Below, in pieces: positions 26,743-34,172 of a stretch of DNA of 64,000 nt. Numbering within the stretch: position 1 is the stretch's first letter; each line of letters begins with the position of its first letter. The notes under the pieces are model-generated. The model was given only the letters and a program-made list of their open reading frames with translations. It was not told the origin of the DNA and did no database searches. The position numbers and the translations under genes were made by a program. This DNA is from Pseudoduganella umbonata (lineage in GTDB: Bacteria; Pseudomonadota; Gammaproteobacteria; Burkholderiales; Burkholderiaceae_D), in NCBI RefSeq assembly GCF_014192225.1, contig NZ_JACHXS010000003.1:533313-597312 (forward strand), read 5' to 3'.

Positions 26743-27474
26743 ATGGATGCGCTGATCTATACCGCGATGAGCGGTGCCGAGCGGGCCCTGCGGGGCCAGC
26801 AGGTACACGCGAACAACCTCGCCAACATGGACACGGGTGGCTTCCGGGCCAACCTGGAACTGGCCACCGCGCAAGCGGCGCCCGGCTACGGCTACGACGA
26901 CCGCCACATGGCGACGCTGCAGGCCAACGCGATCTCGACCAAGCAGGGCACGCTGCGCCCGACCGGCCGCGAGATGGACGTGGCCATTTCCGGTCCCGGC
27001 TACTTCGCGGTCGAAGGACCGACCGGCGAAGCGTACACGCGCGCCGGCGCGATCACGCTGGACCAGGATGGCCTGATGACCGTCAACGGCATGCCGATCC
27101 TGGGCGAAGGCGGCCCGATCACGCTGCCGATTCACAGCAAGGTCGAAATCGGCCAGGACGGTACCGTGTCGGTCCAGAGCCCGGGCGGCCGCGGTGAAAT
27201 GCAGGTGATCGACAAGCTGAAGCTGGTGCGTGCCGAAGGCAGCGAGCTGACCAAGAACGAAGCGGGCCTGATCGTCGCGCGCAACGGCGAGCCCTTGATG
27301 ACCGATAACACGGTCACCGTGCGCTCCGGCCACCTGGAAGGCTCGAACGTCTCCGCCGTGGAAGAAATGGTGGCCACGATGAGCCTGAACCGCACGTTCG
27401 AAGTGCAGATGAAACTGTTCAAGGCCGCGGACGACATGACCCAGGCCGGCAACCGGCTGGTCAGCGGCAACTAA
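26743..27474 (+). CDS. flgF: Flagellar proximal rod protein FlgF
   Basis: Rod subunit. 243 residues. N-terminal ANNLANMDTGGFRANLEL motif and C-terminal LEGSNVSAVEEMVATMSLNR helix agree with FlgF/FlgG. A 192-bp gap before flgG, unusual for this pair, contains promoter-like sequence. Confidence 0.95.
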   Translation: MDALIYTAMSGAERALRGQQVHANNLANMDTGGFRANLELATAQAAPGYGYDDRHMATLQANAISTKQGTLRPTGREMDVAISGPGYFAVEGPTGEAYTRAGAITLDQDGLMTVNGMPILGEGGPITLPIHSKVEIGQDGTVSVQSPGGRGEMQVIDKLKLVRAEGSELTKNEAGLIVARNGEPLMTDNTVTVRSGHLEGSNVSAVEEMVATMSLNRTFEVQMKLFKAADDMTQAGNRLVSGN

Positions 27475-27595
27475 ACTTGGCCGACGGTCGCCACGCGGCG
27501 GCCCGATATGCATGCGCCGGGGCTGGTCGACGGCCCCGGTGTCTCCCCCGCACAACATCAGCGGCTGCCATGCGACACTATTTTCCAGGCGGCAC

Positions 27596-27622
27596 TAAAG
27601 TTGCCCTACGGATTGTCGTAAC
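27596..27622 (+). promoter_or_regulatory. Candidate sigma-28 promoter between flgF and flgG
   Basis: TAAAGTTG, 11 bp, GTCGTAAC. The -35 part matches 7 of 8 FliA consensus positions; the -10 part is weaker (4 of 8). A second, perfect TAAAGTTT lies at 27627-27634 but lacks a good -10. A GC-rich inverted repeat (CCGGGGC / GCCCCGG) lies upstream in the same gap. Confidence 0.4.
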
Positions 27623-27666
27623 CGGGTAAAGTTTCCCGGCACACAGAACACACCCAGGAGTATCGA

Positions 27667-28458
27667 ATGAATCCAGCAATGTGGATCAGCAAGACCGGCG
27701 TGCAGGCACAGGATGCCAAGCTGCAAGCCATCGCCAACAACCTGGCCAACGCTAACACGGTCGGCTTCAAGAAGGACCGCGTGGTCTTCGAAGACCTGTT
27801 CTACTCGGTCGAAGGCCAGCCGGGCGCGCAGCGCGCCGACAACAATACGCTGGCACCGACCGGTGTACAGCTGGGTAACGGTACCCACATGGTCGGCACC
27901 CAGAAGGTCTTTACGACGGGCAGCACGCAGATCACCAGCAACCAGTACGACGTGGCCGTGCTCGGCAACGGTTTCCTGCAGGTGCGCCGGCCCAACGGCG
28001 AGGCAGGTTTCACCCGTGCCGGCCAGCTGGGCCTCGATGCGAACGGCGTGCTGATCAACGCCCAGGGCCTGCCGCTGGTACCGCAGATCACCGTGCCGGC
28101 CAACGCCACGGGGATCACGATCGGCGAGAACGGTACCGTGACGGCGACCATTCCGGGCAATACCCAGCCGACCGAACTGGGCCAGCTGACCCTGACGAGT
28201 TTCATCAACCCGGCCGGCCTGCAGGCACTGGGCGAGAACCTATTTGCCGAAACCGCTTCGTCCGGCGCGGCAACCGAAGGCCGCCCGGGCGATGCCCAGT
28301 TCGGCAAGCTCAAGCAGGGTGCGCTGGAAGCATCGAACGTCCAGGTGGTCGAGGAAATGGTCGACATGATCGCCGCCCAGCGTACCTACGAAATGAACAC
28401 GAAGGTGCTGTCGGCAGCCGACAACATGCTGCAGTACCTGGCCCAGGCCGCCCGCTAA
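27667..28458 (+). CDS. flgG: Flagellar distal rod protein FlgG
   Basis: Distal rod subunit. 263 residues with the motif AIANNLANANTVGFKKDRVV and the C-terminal LEASNVQVVEEMVDMIAAQR helix; both are textbook FlgG. A good AGGAG precedes the ATG. It heads flgG-H-I-J after the promoter-containing gap. Confidence 0.97.
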   Translation: MNPAMWISKTGVQAQDAKLQAIANNLANANTVGFKKDRVVFEDLFYSVEGQPGAQRADNNTLAPTGVQLGNGTHMVGTQKVFTTGSTQITSNQYDVAVLGNGFLQVRRPNGEAGFTRAGQLGLDANGVLINAQGLPLVPQITVPANATGITIGENGTVTATIPGNTQPTELGQLTLTSFINPAGLQALGENLFAETASSGAATEGRPGDAQFGKLKQGALEASNVQVVEEMVDMIAAQRTYEMNTKVLSAADNMLQYLAQAAR

Positions 28459-28486
28459 TGCCATCCACCACCGAGGTTCGAGTCTG

Positions 28487-29155
28487 ATGATCAAAGCGCA
28501 ACTGTGCGCACTGGCCGCGATGCTGCTGGCCGGTTGCGCCTCCTCCCTTGCCCCGCCTGCCGTGCGTCCCGGTCCGTTCGACGAGCCGCCCCAGGTGACC
28601 CGCTCCGCCGCGCCGCGCGGCACCTCCGGCGGCGTGTTCGCCGCCGATGCCGGCCTGTCGCTCACCTCGGACAGCCGCGCCTTCCGCGTCGGCGACGTGG
28701 TCACCGTGATCCTGGAAGAAACCACGCAGGCGTCGAAAAGCGCCGGTACCAAGCTGGGCAAGGATTCCGGCATCTCCGTGACGCCCCCTGCCCTGCTCGG
28801 CAAGACGTTCCCGAAAGCGGGGATCGACCTGTCGGCCGGCCACTCGTTCCAGGGCGACGCCACCGCCACCCAGCAGAATGCGCTGACCGGCGCGATCACC
28901 GTGATCGTGCAGGAAGTGATGCCGAACGGCTTGCTGAAAGTGGCGGGCGAAAAAGGCGTGACGCTGAACCAGGGCGAGGAGTTCCTGCGCCTGCGCGGCT
29001 ACCTGCGCGCCGCCGATATCGATGCCAACAACCAGGTGTCGTCGCAACGCATCGCCAACGCCCGCATCGCCTACTCGGCGCAAGGCACGCTGGCCGATAC
29101 CAACCAGCCGGGCTGGCTGCAGCGGTTCTTCCTCGGCCCCCTGATGCCGTTTTGA
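28487..29155 (+). CDS. flgH: Flagellar L-ring lipoprotein FlgH
   Basis: Outer-membrane ring lipoprotein. 222 residues with a lipoprotein signal ([14 protein letters not shown], lipid-modified Cys at about 17). The conserved FlgH core lies at about 60-220 ([20 protein letters not shown] and NLEGxEF-like [16 protein letters not shown] strands). Normal length. It lies 8 bp ahead of flgI. Confidence 0.95.
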   Translation: MIKAQLCALAAMLLAGCASSLAPPAVRPGPFDEPPQVTRSAAPRGTSGGVFAADAGLSLTSDSRAFRVGDVVTVILEETTQASKSAGTKLGKDSGISVTPPALLGKTFPKAGIDLSAGHSFQGDATATQQNALTGAITVIVQEVMPNGLLKVAGEKGVTLNQGEEFLRLRGYLRAADIDANNQVSSQRIANARIAYSAQGTLADTNQPGWLQRFFLGPLMPF

Positions 29156-29163
29156 GGTCATCC

Positions 29164-30270
29164 ATGAAAAAACTGATTGCTTCGTTGCTGGCCGTCGGCG
29201 CCCTGGGGCTGGCCGCACTGCCCGTGCAGGCGGCCCAGCCGCTGCGCAACCTGGTGTCGATCGAAGGCGTGCGGGAGAACCCGCTGGTCGGCTACGGGCT
29301 GGTGGTGGGCCTGAACGGCAGCGGCGACTCCACCCAGGTGAAATTCGCCAGCCAGTCGGTGGTCAACATGCTCAAGCAATTCGGCGTGAAGATGCCGGAC
29401 GGTGCCGATGCGAAAAGCAAGAACGTGGCCGCCGTGATGGTGTCCGCGGTCTTCCCGCCCGGCTATCGCCGCGGCCAGCCGATCGACATCACCGTCTCGT
29501 CGCTGGGCGATGCGAAGTCGCTGCGCGGCGGTTCGTTGCTGCTGACCCCGCTTCGCGCGGCCGACAATGAAGTCTACGCGCTGGCCCAGGGTAATGTCGT
29601 GGTCGGCGGCCTGGCCGCCGCCGGCAAGAGCGGTTCGTCGGTCACCGTCAACACCCCGACCGCCGGGCGCATCCCCAACGGCGCGATGATCGAGCGGGAA
29701 ATCGCCACCGATTTTTCCACCAACGGCAGCGTGCGCCTGTCGCTGAAACGCCCCAGCTTCGAGACCGCCACCAATATCGTCGAGTCGATCAACAAGCGCT
29801 TCGGCGGCATCGCCAGCACCGAGGATGCCACCAGCGTCGCCGTCGTGGCACCGGAAAACCCGACCCAGCGCGTGGCCTTCATGGCCAAGCTGGAGGCGCT
29901 GGCGATCGAAGCCGGCCAGGAAAATCCGAAAGTGGTCTTCAATTCGCGCACCGGCACGGTGGTGATCGCCGACGGCCTGCGCGTAAAGGCTGCCGCCATC
30001 ACGCATGGCTCGCTGAAGGTGGTGATCTCGGAAAGTTCCAAGGTCAGCCAGCCGAACCCGCTTGCCGGCGGCCAGACCGCCGTCACGCCGCAGTCGAACG
30101 TGTCGGTGGACCAGGGCGGCCGCCCGATGTTCCAGTGGCCGCCGGGCGCCAAGCTGCAGACCATCGTCGATACGGTCAACAGCCTGGGCGCGACGCCGGA
30201 CGACATCATGGCGATCCTGCAGGCGCTGGACCAGGCCGGTGCGATCGAAGGCGAACTGGTGGTGATCTGA
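29164..30270 (+). CDS. flgI: Flagellar P-ring protein FlgI
   Basis: Periplasmic ring around the rod. 368 residues from the ATG at 29164, with a signal peptide ending PVQA before [20 protein letters not shown]. The family motifs [19 protein letters not shown] and [20 protein letters not shown] are present. The open frame extends far upstream only because of high-GC overlap with flgH. Its stop overlaps the flgJ start by 1 bp. Confidence 0.96.
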   Translation: MKKLIASLLAVGALGLAALPVQAAQPLRNLVSIEGVRENPLVGYGLVVGLNGSGDSTQVKFASQSVVNMLKQFGVKMPDGADAKSKNVAAVMVSAVFPPGYRRGQPIDITVSSLGDAKSLRGGSLLLTPLRAADNEVYALAQGNVVVGGLAAAGKSGSSVTVNTPTAGRIPNGAMIEREIATDFSTNGSVRLSLKRPSFETATNIVESINKRFGGIASTEDATSVAVVAPENPTQRVAFMAKLEALAIEAGQENPKVVFNSRTGTVVIADGLRVKAAAITHGSLKVVISESSKVSQPNPLAGGQTAVTPQSNVSVDQGGRPMFQWPPGAKLQTIVDTVNSLGATPDDIMAILQALDQAGAIEGELVVI

Positions 30271-30707
30271 TGGACCCGCGCCTGACTTCGGCCACGCCGG
30301 CGGGCGGTGCGCTCGGCCTCGACAAGGCGAGCTCGGCACTGCCGCAGGCCGTGGCGCCGAACGCCCCCGACTTTGCGGCAGCCGGATCGCCGGACAGTGC
30401 CTACAAGAAAAAAGCCAGCGAAGCCGCCGTCAAGTTCGAGGCTTTCTTCATCGGCCACATGCTCAAGCAGATGCGCAGCTCGACGAAGGAGCTGGCGGGC
30501 GACGACAGCATCTACAAGGACTCCATCAACAGCGACATGCTGGACATGGCCGACAACCTGGTGGCCGACCAGATGGCAAACCAGCGAGCGTTCGGCATTG
30601 CCGATGCGATCCTGCGCCAGCTGCTGCCGGCGGCGCCGGCACCGCTCACCCAGCCGGCCCCTGCCCCGGCCAGCCCCTCAGCGCAGAATATTTCCACGAA
30701 GTCTTAA
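30270..30707 (+). CDS. flgJ: Rod-binding protein FlgJ, N-terminal domain only
   Basis: Rod cap/scaffold. 145 residues. The rod-binding domain occupies about 45-115 (AAVKFEAFFIGHMLKQMRSS, DMLDMADNLVADQMANQRAF). FlgJ of enteric bacteria is about 310 residues with a C-terminal muramidase; here that part is missing and is instead encoded at 21328-22101. Ala/Pro-rich C-terminal tail. It overlaps flgI by 1 bp. Confidence 0.92.
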   Translation: MDPRLTSATPAGGALGLDKASSALPQAVAPNAPDFAAAGSPDSAYKKKASEAAVKFEAFFIGHMLKQMRSSTKELAGDDSIYKDSINSDMLDMADNLVADQMANQRAFGIADAILRQLLPAAPAPLTQPAPAPASPSAQNISTKS

Positions 30708-30754
30708 TCTCGGGCAAGTTTGTGTCGCCTTGCTGAATTAAGAGAATGTAAATC

Positions 30755-30789
30755 TCCGCCAGCCCACGCTGCATGCTCTCGCTGGCGGA
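30755..30789. promoter_or_regulatory. Inverted repeat upstream of flgK
   Basis: Perfect 9-bp arms TCCGCCAGC and GCTGGCGGA separated by 17 bp, in the 104-bp gap between flgJ and flgK. It could be an operator or a 5' leader hairpin; no T-run follows, so a terminator is unlikely. Confidence 0.45.
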
Positions 30790-30811
30790 CGCACTTCAAC
30801 CGGATCCGTCC

Positions 30812-32182
30812 ATGACCATCATCAACAACGCATTGTCGGGCGCCGTGGCTGCGCAAGCCGCGCTGAACGCGACCAGCCAGAACGTGGCCAACCTGCAGAC
30901 CAAGGGCTATACGCGCCAGGGCGTGCTGCTGGCCGCCGTGGCCCCCGGCTTCGGCACGCGGCAGGCCGGCAACGGCGTCGAAGTCAGCGCGCTGCTGCGT
31001 ATCTCGGACTCCTACAAGACCCAGCAGCTGTGGCGCGCCAACGCCGAGCTGGGCCGCTATACGACGCAACAGCCCTACCTGACCCAGCTGGAACAGGTCA
31101 TGGGCGACGACAAGTCGAGCCTGTCGTATGCGGTCGACAACTATTTCAAGGCGCTCAATGCCGTCGGCGAGGAACCCACGTCGGTACCGCTGCGCGGACA
31201 GGTCGTCGCGCAGGCTGGCGCGCTAGCGGAAAGCTTCAACAGCATCTACCAGGTGACGCGCAACCAGCAGCTTTCCGTGCAGCAGCAGCGCGACGCGGTC
31301 CTGCCAAAATTTAATACGCTGACGCAGAACATCGCCGCGCTCAATACGCGCATCGTGGCGGCCGGCGCCACCGGCACCAACGTGTCCGCGCTGATCGACG
31401 AGCGCGACATGGCCATCGACAGCCTGTCGCAACTGGCCGCGGTCGAAGTGCTGGAACAGCCGGACGGCAGCCGCGCGGTTTCGCTGAAATCGGGCCAGCC
31501 GCTGGTGGTCGGCAACCAGGCCGCCACGCTGGGCATCGATACCACGGGCGGCACGCCGCAGATGCAGGTGACGTTTGCCCGCTCCGTGTACGGGGTCGAC
31601 GATACCGCGATGGGCGGCCAGCTGGGCGGCCTGGGCACGTTCGAGAAGAACGTGCTGGATCCGCTGCAGGCATCGATCGTGTCGATGGCCACCCAGCTGG
31701 CCACGAAGATCAACGCGCAGCTGGCGCAAGGGCAGGACGGCGCCGGCAATCCGGGCAAGCCGATGTTCGAGGTCAGCGGTGGCGGCGCCGTCGGCATCCT
31801 GTCGGTCACCCAGGACTACAGCGCCAGCGACCTGGCACTGTCGGCGGACGGCACGCCGGGCGATTCCGGCAACCTGCTGCTGCTGGTCGACATCAAGAAC
31901 CAGACCATCGACCTGCCGTCAGTCGGCACCGTGATCCTCGGCGACGCCGACACGCAACTGGTGGGCAGCTTGGGCATCGACAGCCAGCAGAACAAGTCGC
32001 TGCTCAATACCGCCACGACGATCCGCCAGCAGGCGGAGGACGACTGGGCGTCGACGTCCGGCGTCAACCGCGACGAGGAAGCCATGAACCTCGTCGAATT
32101 CCAGAACATGTACCAGGCCAACATGAAAGTCATCGCGGTGGCGAACTCGCTGTTCGACGCCACGCTGTCGATGTTCGGCTGA
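30812..32182 (+). CDS. flgK: Hook-filament junction protein FlgK (HAP1)
   Basis: First junction protein between hook and filament. 456 residues from the ATG at 30812 (MTIINNALSG), chosen because the N-terminal D0 helix begins here (AALNATSQNVANLQTKGYTR). An in-frame ATG at 30773 would add 13 unlikely residues. C-terminal helix NLVEFQNMYQANMKVIAVAN. Shorter than enteric FlgK (about 550), as many single-domain forms are. Confidence 0.94.
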   Translation: MTIINNALSGAVAAQAALNATSQNVANLQTKGYTRQGVLLAAVAPGFGTRQAGNGVEVSALLRISDSYKTQQLWRANAELGRYTTQQPYLTQLEQVMGDDKSSLSYAVDNYFKALNAVGEEPTSVPLRGQVVAQAGALAESFNSIYQVTRNQQLSVQQQRDAVLPKFNTLTQNIAALNTRIVAAGATGTNVSALIDERDMAIDSLSQLAAVEVLEQPDGSRAVSLKSGQPLVVGNQAATLGIDTTGGTPQMQVTFARSVYGVDDTAMGGQLGGLGTFEKNVLDPLQASIVSMATQLATKINAQLAQGQDGAGNPGKPMFEVSGGGAVGILSVTQDYSASDLALSADGTPGDSGNLLLLVDIKNQTIDLPSVGTVILGDADTQLVGSLGIDSQQNKSLLNTATTIRQQAEDDWASTSGVNRDEEAMNLVEFQNMYQANMKVIAVANSLFDATLSMFG

Positions 32183-32195
32183 AAGAGGTAAAACG

Positions 32196-33092
32196 ATGCG
32201 TATCGCCACCACCCAGTTCCACGCCACGATGAACCGCTCGCTCGAGCTGAACCAGACGTCGGTCTCGCGCCTGACCCAGCAGATGGCCTCCGGCAAGTCC
32301 GTGATGCTGCCGTCCGACGACCCGGTCACCGGTGTGCGCATGTCGCGCCTGGCGCGCGAGGAAGCCATCATCGACCAGTACCGCGAGAACATCGGCGCAG
32401 TCCAGATCCGGCTGTCGAAGAACGAAAGCTACCTGACCGGCATGGTCGGCGACCTGGCCGAGGCCCATGACCTGCTGGTCTGGGCGGCCGACGGCAGCAA
32501 CACCCCGGACGACCTGAAATCGATGGTCGACAGCCTGGTGTCGCTGCGCGACAGCCTGCTGTACACGGCCAACACGCGCGACCAGGAAGGCAAGTACCTG
32601 TTTTCCGGCACGCTGACCAACACGGCGCCGATCGCCTTCGACGGCACCGCGTACAGCTATGCCGGCAACGAGGGCGAACAGAAAGTCGTCGTCGGCAATG
32701 GCATCACGCAGCCCGTCAACGTCAACCTCGGCGGCCTGGACGCACTGCTGAACAAGATGAACGAAGCCATCGAGGGGTTGAGGAACAATACCGATGGGTC
32801 TTCCGAGGAAACACTGAAGACGCTGATCGGCGACACGATGACGGCGGTGGCGTCGACGCAGGACCAATTGGCCGGCAAGATCGCCAAGCTGGGCGGTGCG
32901 CAAAACGTGCTGGGCACGCTCGACACCAACCATGCCAACGTCAGCCTGTCGAACAAGACCGCGTTTACCGAACTGGGACAGCTCGATTACGGTGTCGCGG
33001 CCAGCGAGCTGTCAGGCTACAATATGGCACTGCAAGCGACGTATCAGTCCTATTCCAAGATCAGCAATTTGTCGCTTTTTAATGTACTTTAA
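32196..33092 (+). CDS. flgL: Hook-filament junction protein FlgL (HAP3)
   Basis: Second junction protein. 298 residues with a flagellin-like N-terminus (MRIATTQFHATMNRSLELNQ, TQQMASGKSVMLPSDDPVTG) and C-terminal D0 helix ending LSLFNVL. Good AGAGG site. It follows flgK by 13 bp. Confidence 0.94.
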   Translation: MRIATTQFHATMNRSLELNQTSVSRLTQQMASGKSVMLPSDDPVTGVRMSRLAREEAIIDQYRENIGAVQIRLSKNESYLTGMVGDLAEAHDLLVWAADGSNTPDDLKSMVDSLVSLRDSLLYTANTRDQEGKYLFSGTLTNTAPIAFDGTAYSYAGNEGEQKVVVGNGITQPVNVNLGGLDALLNKMNEAIEGLRNNTDGSSEETLKTLIGDTMTAVASTQDQLAGKIAKLGGAQNVLGTLDTNHANVSLSNKTAFTELGQLDYGVAASELSGYNMALQATYQSYSKISNLSLFNVL

Positions 33093-33110
33093 TTGATCTA
33101 AAACAACGCA

Positions 33111-34172
33111 ATGCAAATCGTACAGCGCTCCAGCACTGCCGGAATCAGCAAGGAATCGTCGGGCTCGGCGACCTCGCTGGACACGGCCGGCCTGGCAGGC
33201 GCTGCCCAGGGAAAAACGTCGGCCCATGGTCCGGCGCCGGGAGCGTCGGCCACGCCCCCCACCCAGGCCGCGCCCTTGCGGCGCGGACTGAGCAACTGGG
33301 ACCAGCCCCTGCAGAACGATATTTCCAGCGCCCAGCAGGCGGTGGATTTCCTCGAACAAAGCGCCGCGCAACTGCGCGCGCTGAAAACCGATCTCTCCAC
33401 GAAGCTGGCCGCGCGCCAGATGCGTGACGGGCAACTCGAACAACAGGTGCGGCAATTCGCCGATACCTGGCGCAACCGCCGCGAAGCGTCGGGCGGCTCG
33501 CTGGACGCACGGCTCAACTTCAGCGGCGCGGAACCGTCCAGCCAGCGCTTCACGGTACGCGGCATGTCGCTGGGCAACCTGCGCAATGGTGCGCGCGAAA
33601 CGCTGGCCGTGGCGATCGGCGGCGGCGCGCAGGGGCTGCGCTCGGTGCACCTGTCGCCCGGCCTGTCGGACGAGGAAATCGTTTCCCGCTTCGACCAGGC
33701 GCTGGGCCCCATCGGCGTGCGGGTGTCCTCGAACGAGGATGGCGAGCTGGTATTTTCCACCAGCGAGAACAGCTGGCCGGCGCTACGCGATTCGATCGCC
33801 GTGCAGGGCAGCGGCATCCGCTTCCCGACCGGGCAACTGAACCGCCTGAAGGCCGAGGCCGAAGCACCCGCGGTAGCGCCGGACAACTGGGACACCACCG
33901 ACATCGAATCGATGCGCGATACGCTGCAGCAGGTAATGCAGGCGCTGTCGCACGTGGAAGCCGCGCTGGGCAAGGTCCGCAACGAGCTGAACACGGCGAC
34001 CCAGCGCGCGCAGAGCGCCATGCCGGACATCGAAGTGGCCGGCGTCGACGACCTGGCGACGCGCTTTTCCACGATCGCCAACGAGCCGGGCTACCAGTCG
34101 CTGCTGGCGCTGACCTCGGCGCTGGTGGGAATCAACCGGGACCGGGTAGTTTCGCTGCTGAGCTTGCGCTAG
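33111..34172 (+). CDS. lafW: LafW-like putative hook-associated protein
   Basis: 353 residues directly after flgL, the place of lafW in Flag-2 loci. The N-terminal 60 residues are Ser/Ala/Pro-rich. Helical segments flank a central domain, as in axial proteins (ISSAQQAVDFLEQSAAQLRA near 75; TTDIESMRDTLQQVMQALSH near 265). The C-terminus (LLALTSALVGINRDRVVSLL then SLR) resembles the flagellin D0 end SLLR. No Cys. LafW has been suggested to be an extra hook-associated protein; its role is not settled. The last 41 bp overlap the convergent c-di-GMP gene. Confidence 0.6.
   Translation: MQIVQRSSTAGISKESSGSATSLDTAGLAGAAQGKTSAHGPAPGASATPPTQAAPLRRGLSNWDQPLQNDISSAQQAVDFLEQSAAQLRALKTDLSTKLAARQMRDGQLEQQVRQFADTWRNRREASGGSLDARLNFSGAEPSSQRFTVRGMSLGNLRNGARETLAVAIGGGAQGLRSVHLSPGLSDEEIVSRFDQALGPIGVRVSSNEDGELVFSTSENSWPALRDSIAVQGSGIRFPTGQLNRLKAEAEAPAVAPDNWDTTDIESMRDTLQQVMQALSHVEAALGKVRNELNTATQRAQSAMPDIEVAGVDDLATRFSTIANEPGYQSLLALTSALVGINRDRVVSLLSLR

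Noticed and set aside
28504..30270. A fused 588-residue FlgI with a long N-terminal extension
   Set aside because: The extra part is the wrong frame of flgH; the ATG at 29164 starts a proper signal peptide.
30714..30740. Sigma-28 promoter before flgK
   Set aside because: GCAAGTTT resembles the -35 box, but no GCCGATAA-like box follows at 11 bp.
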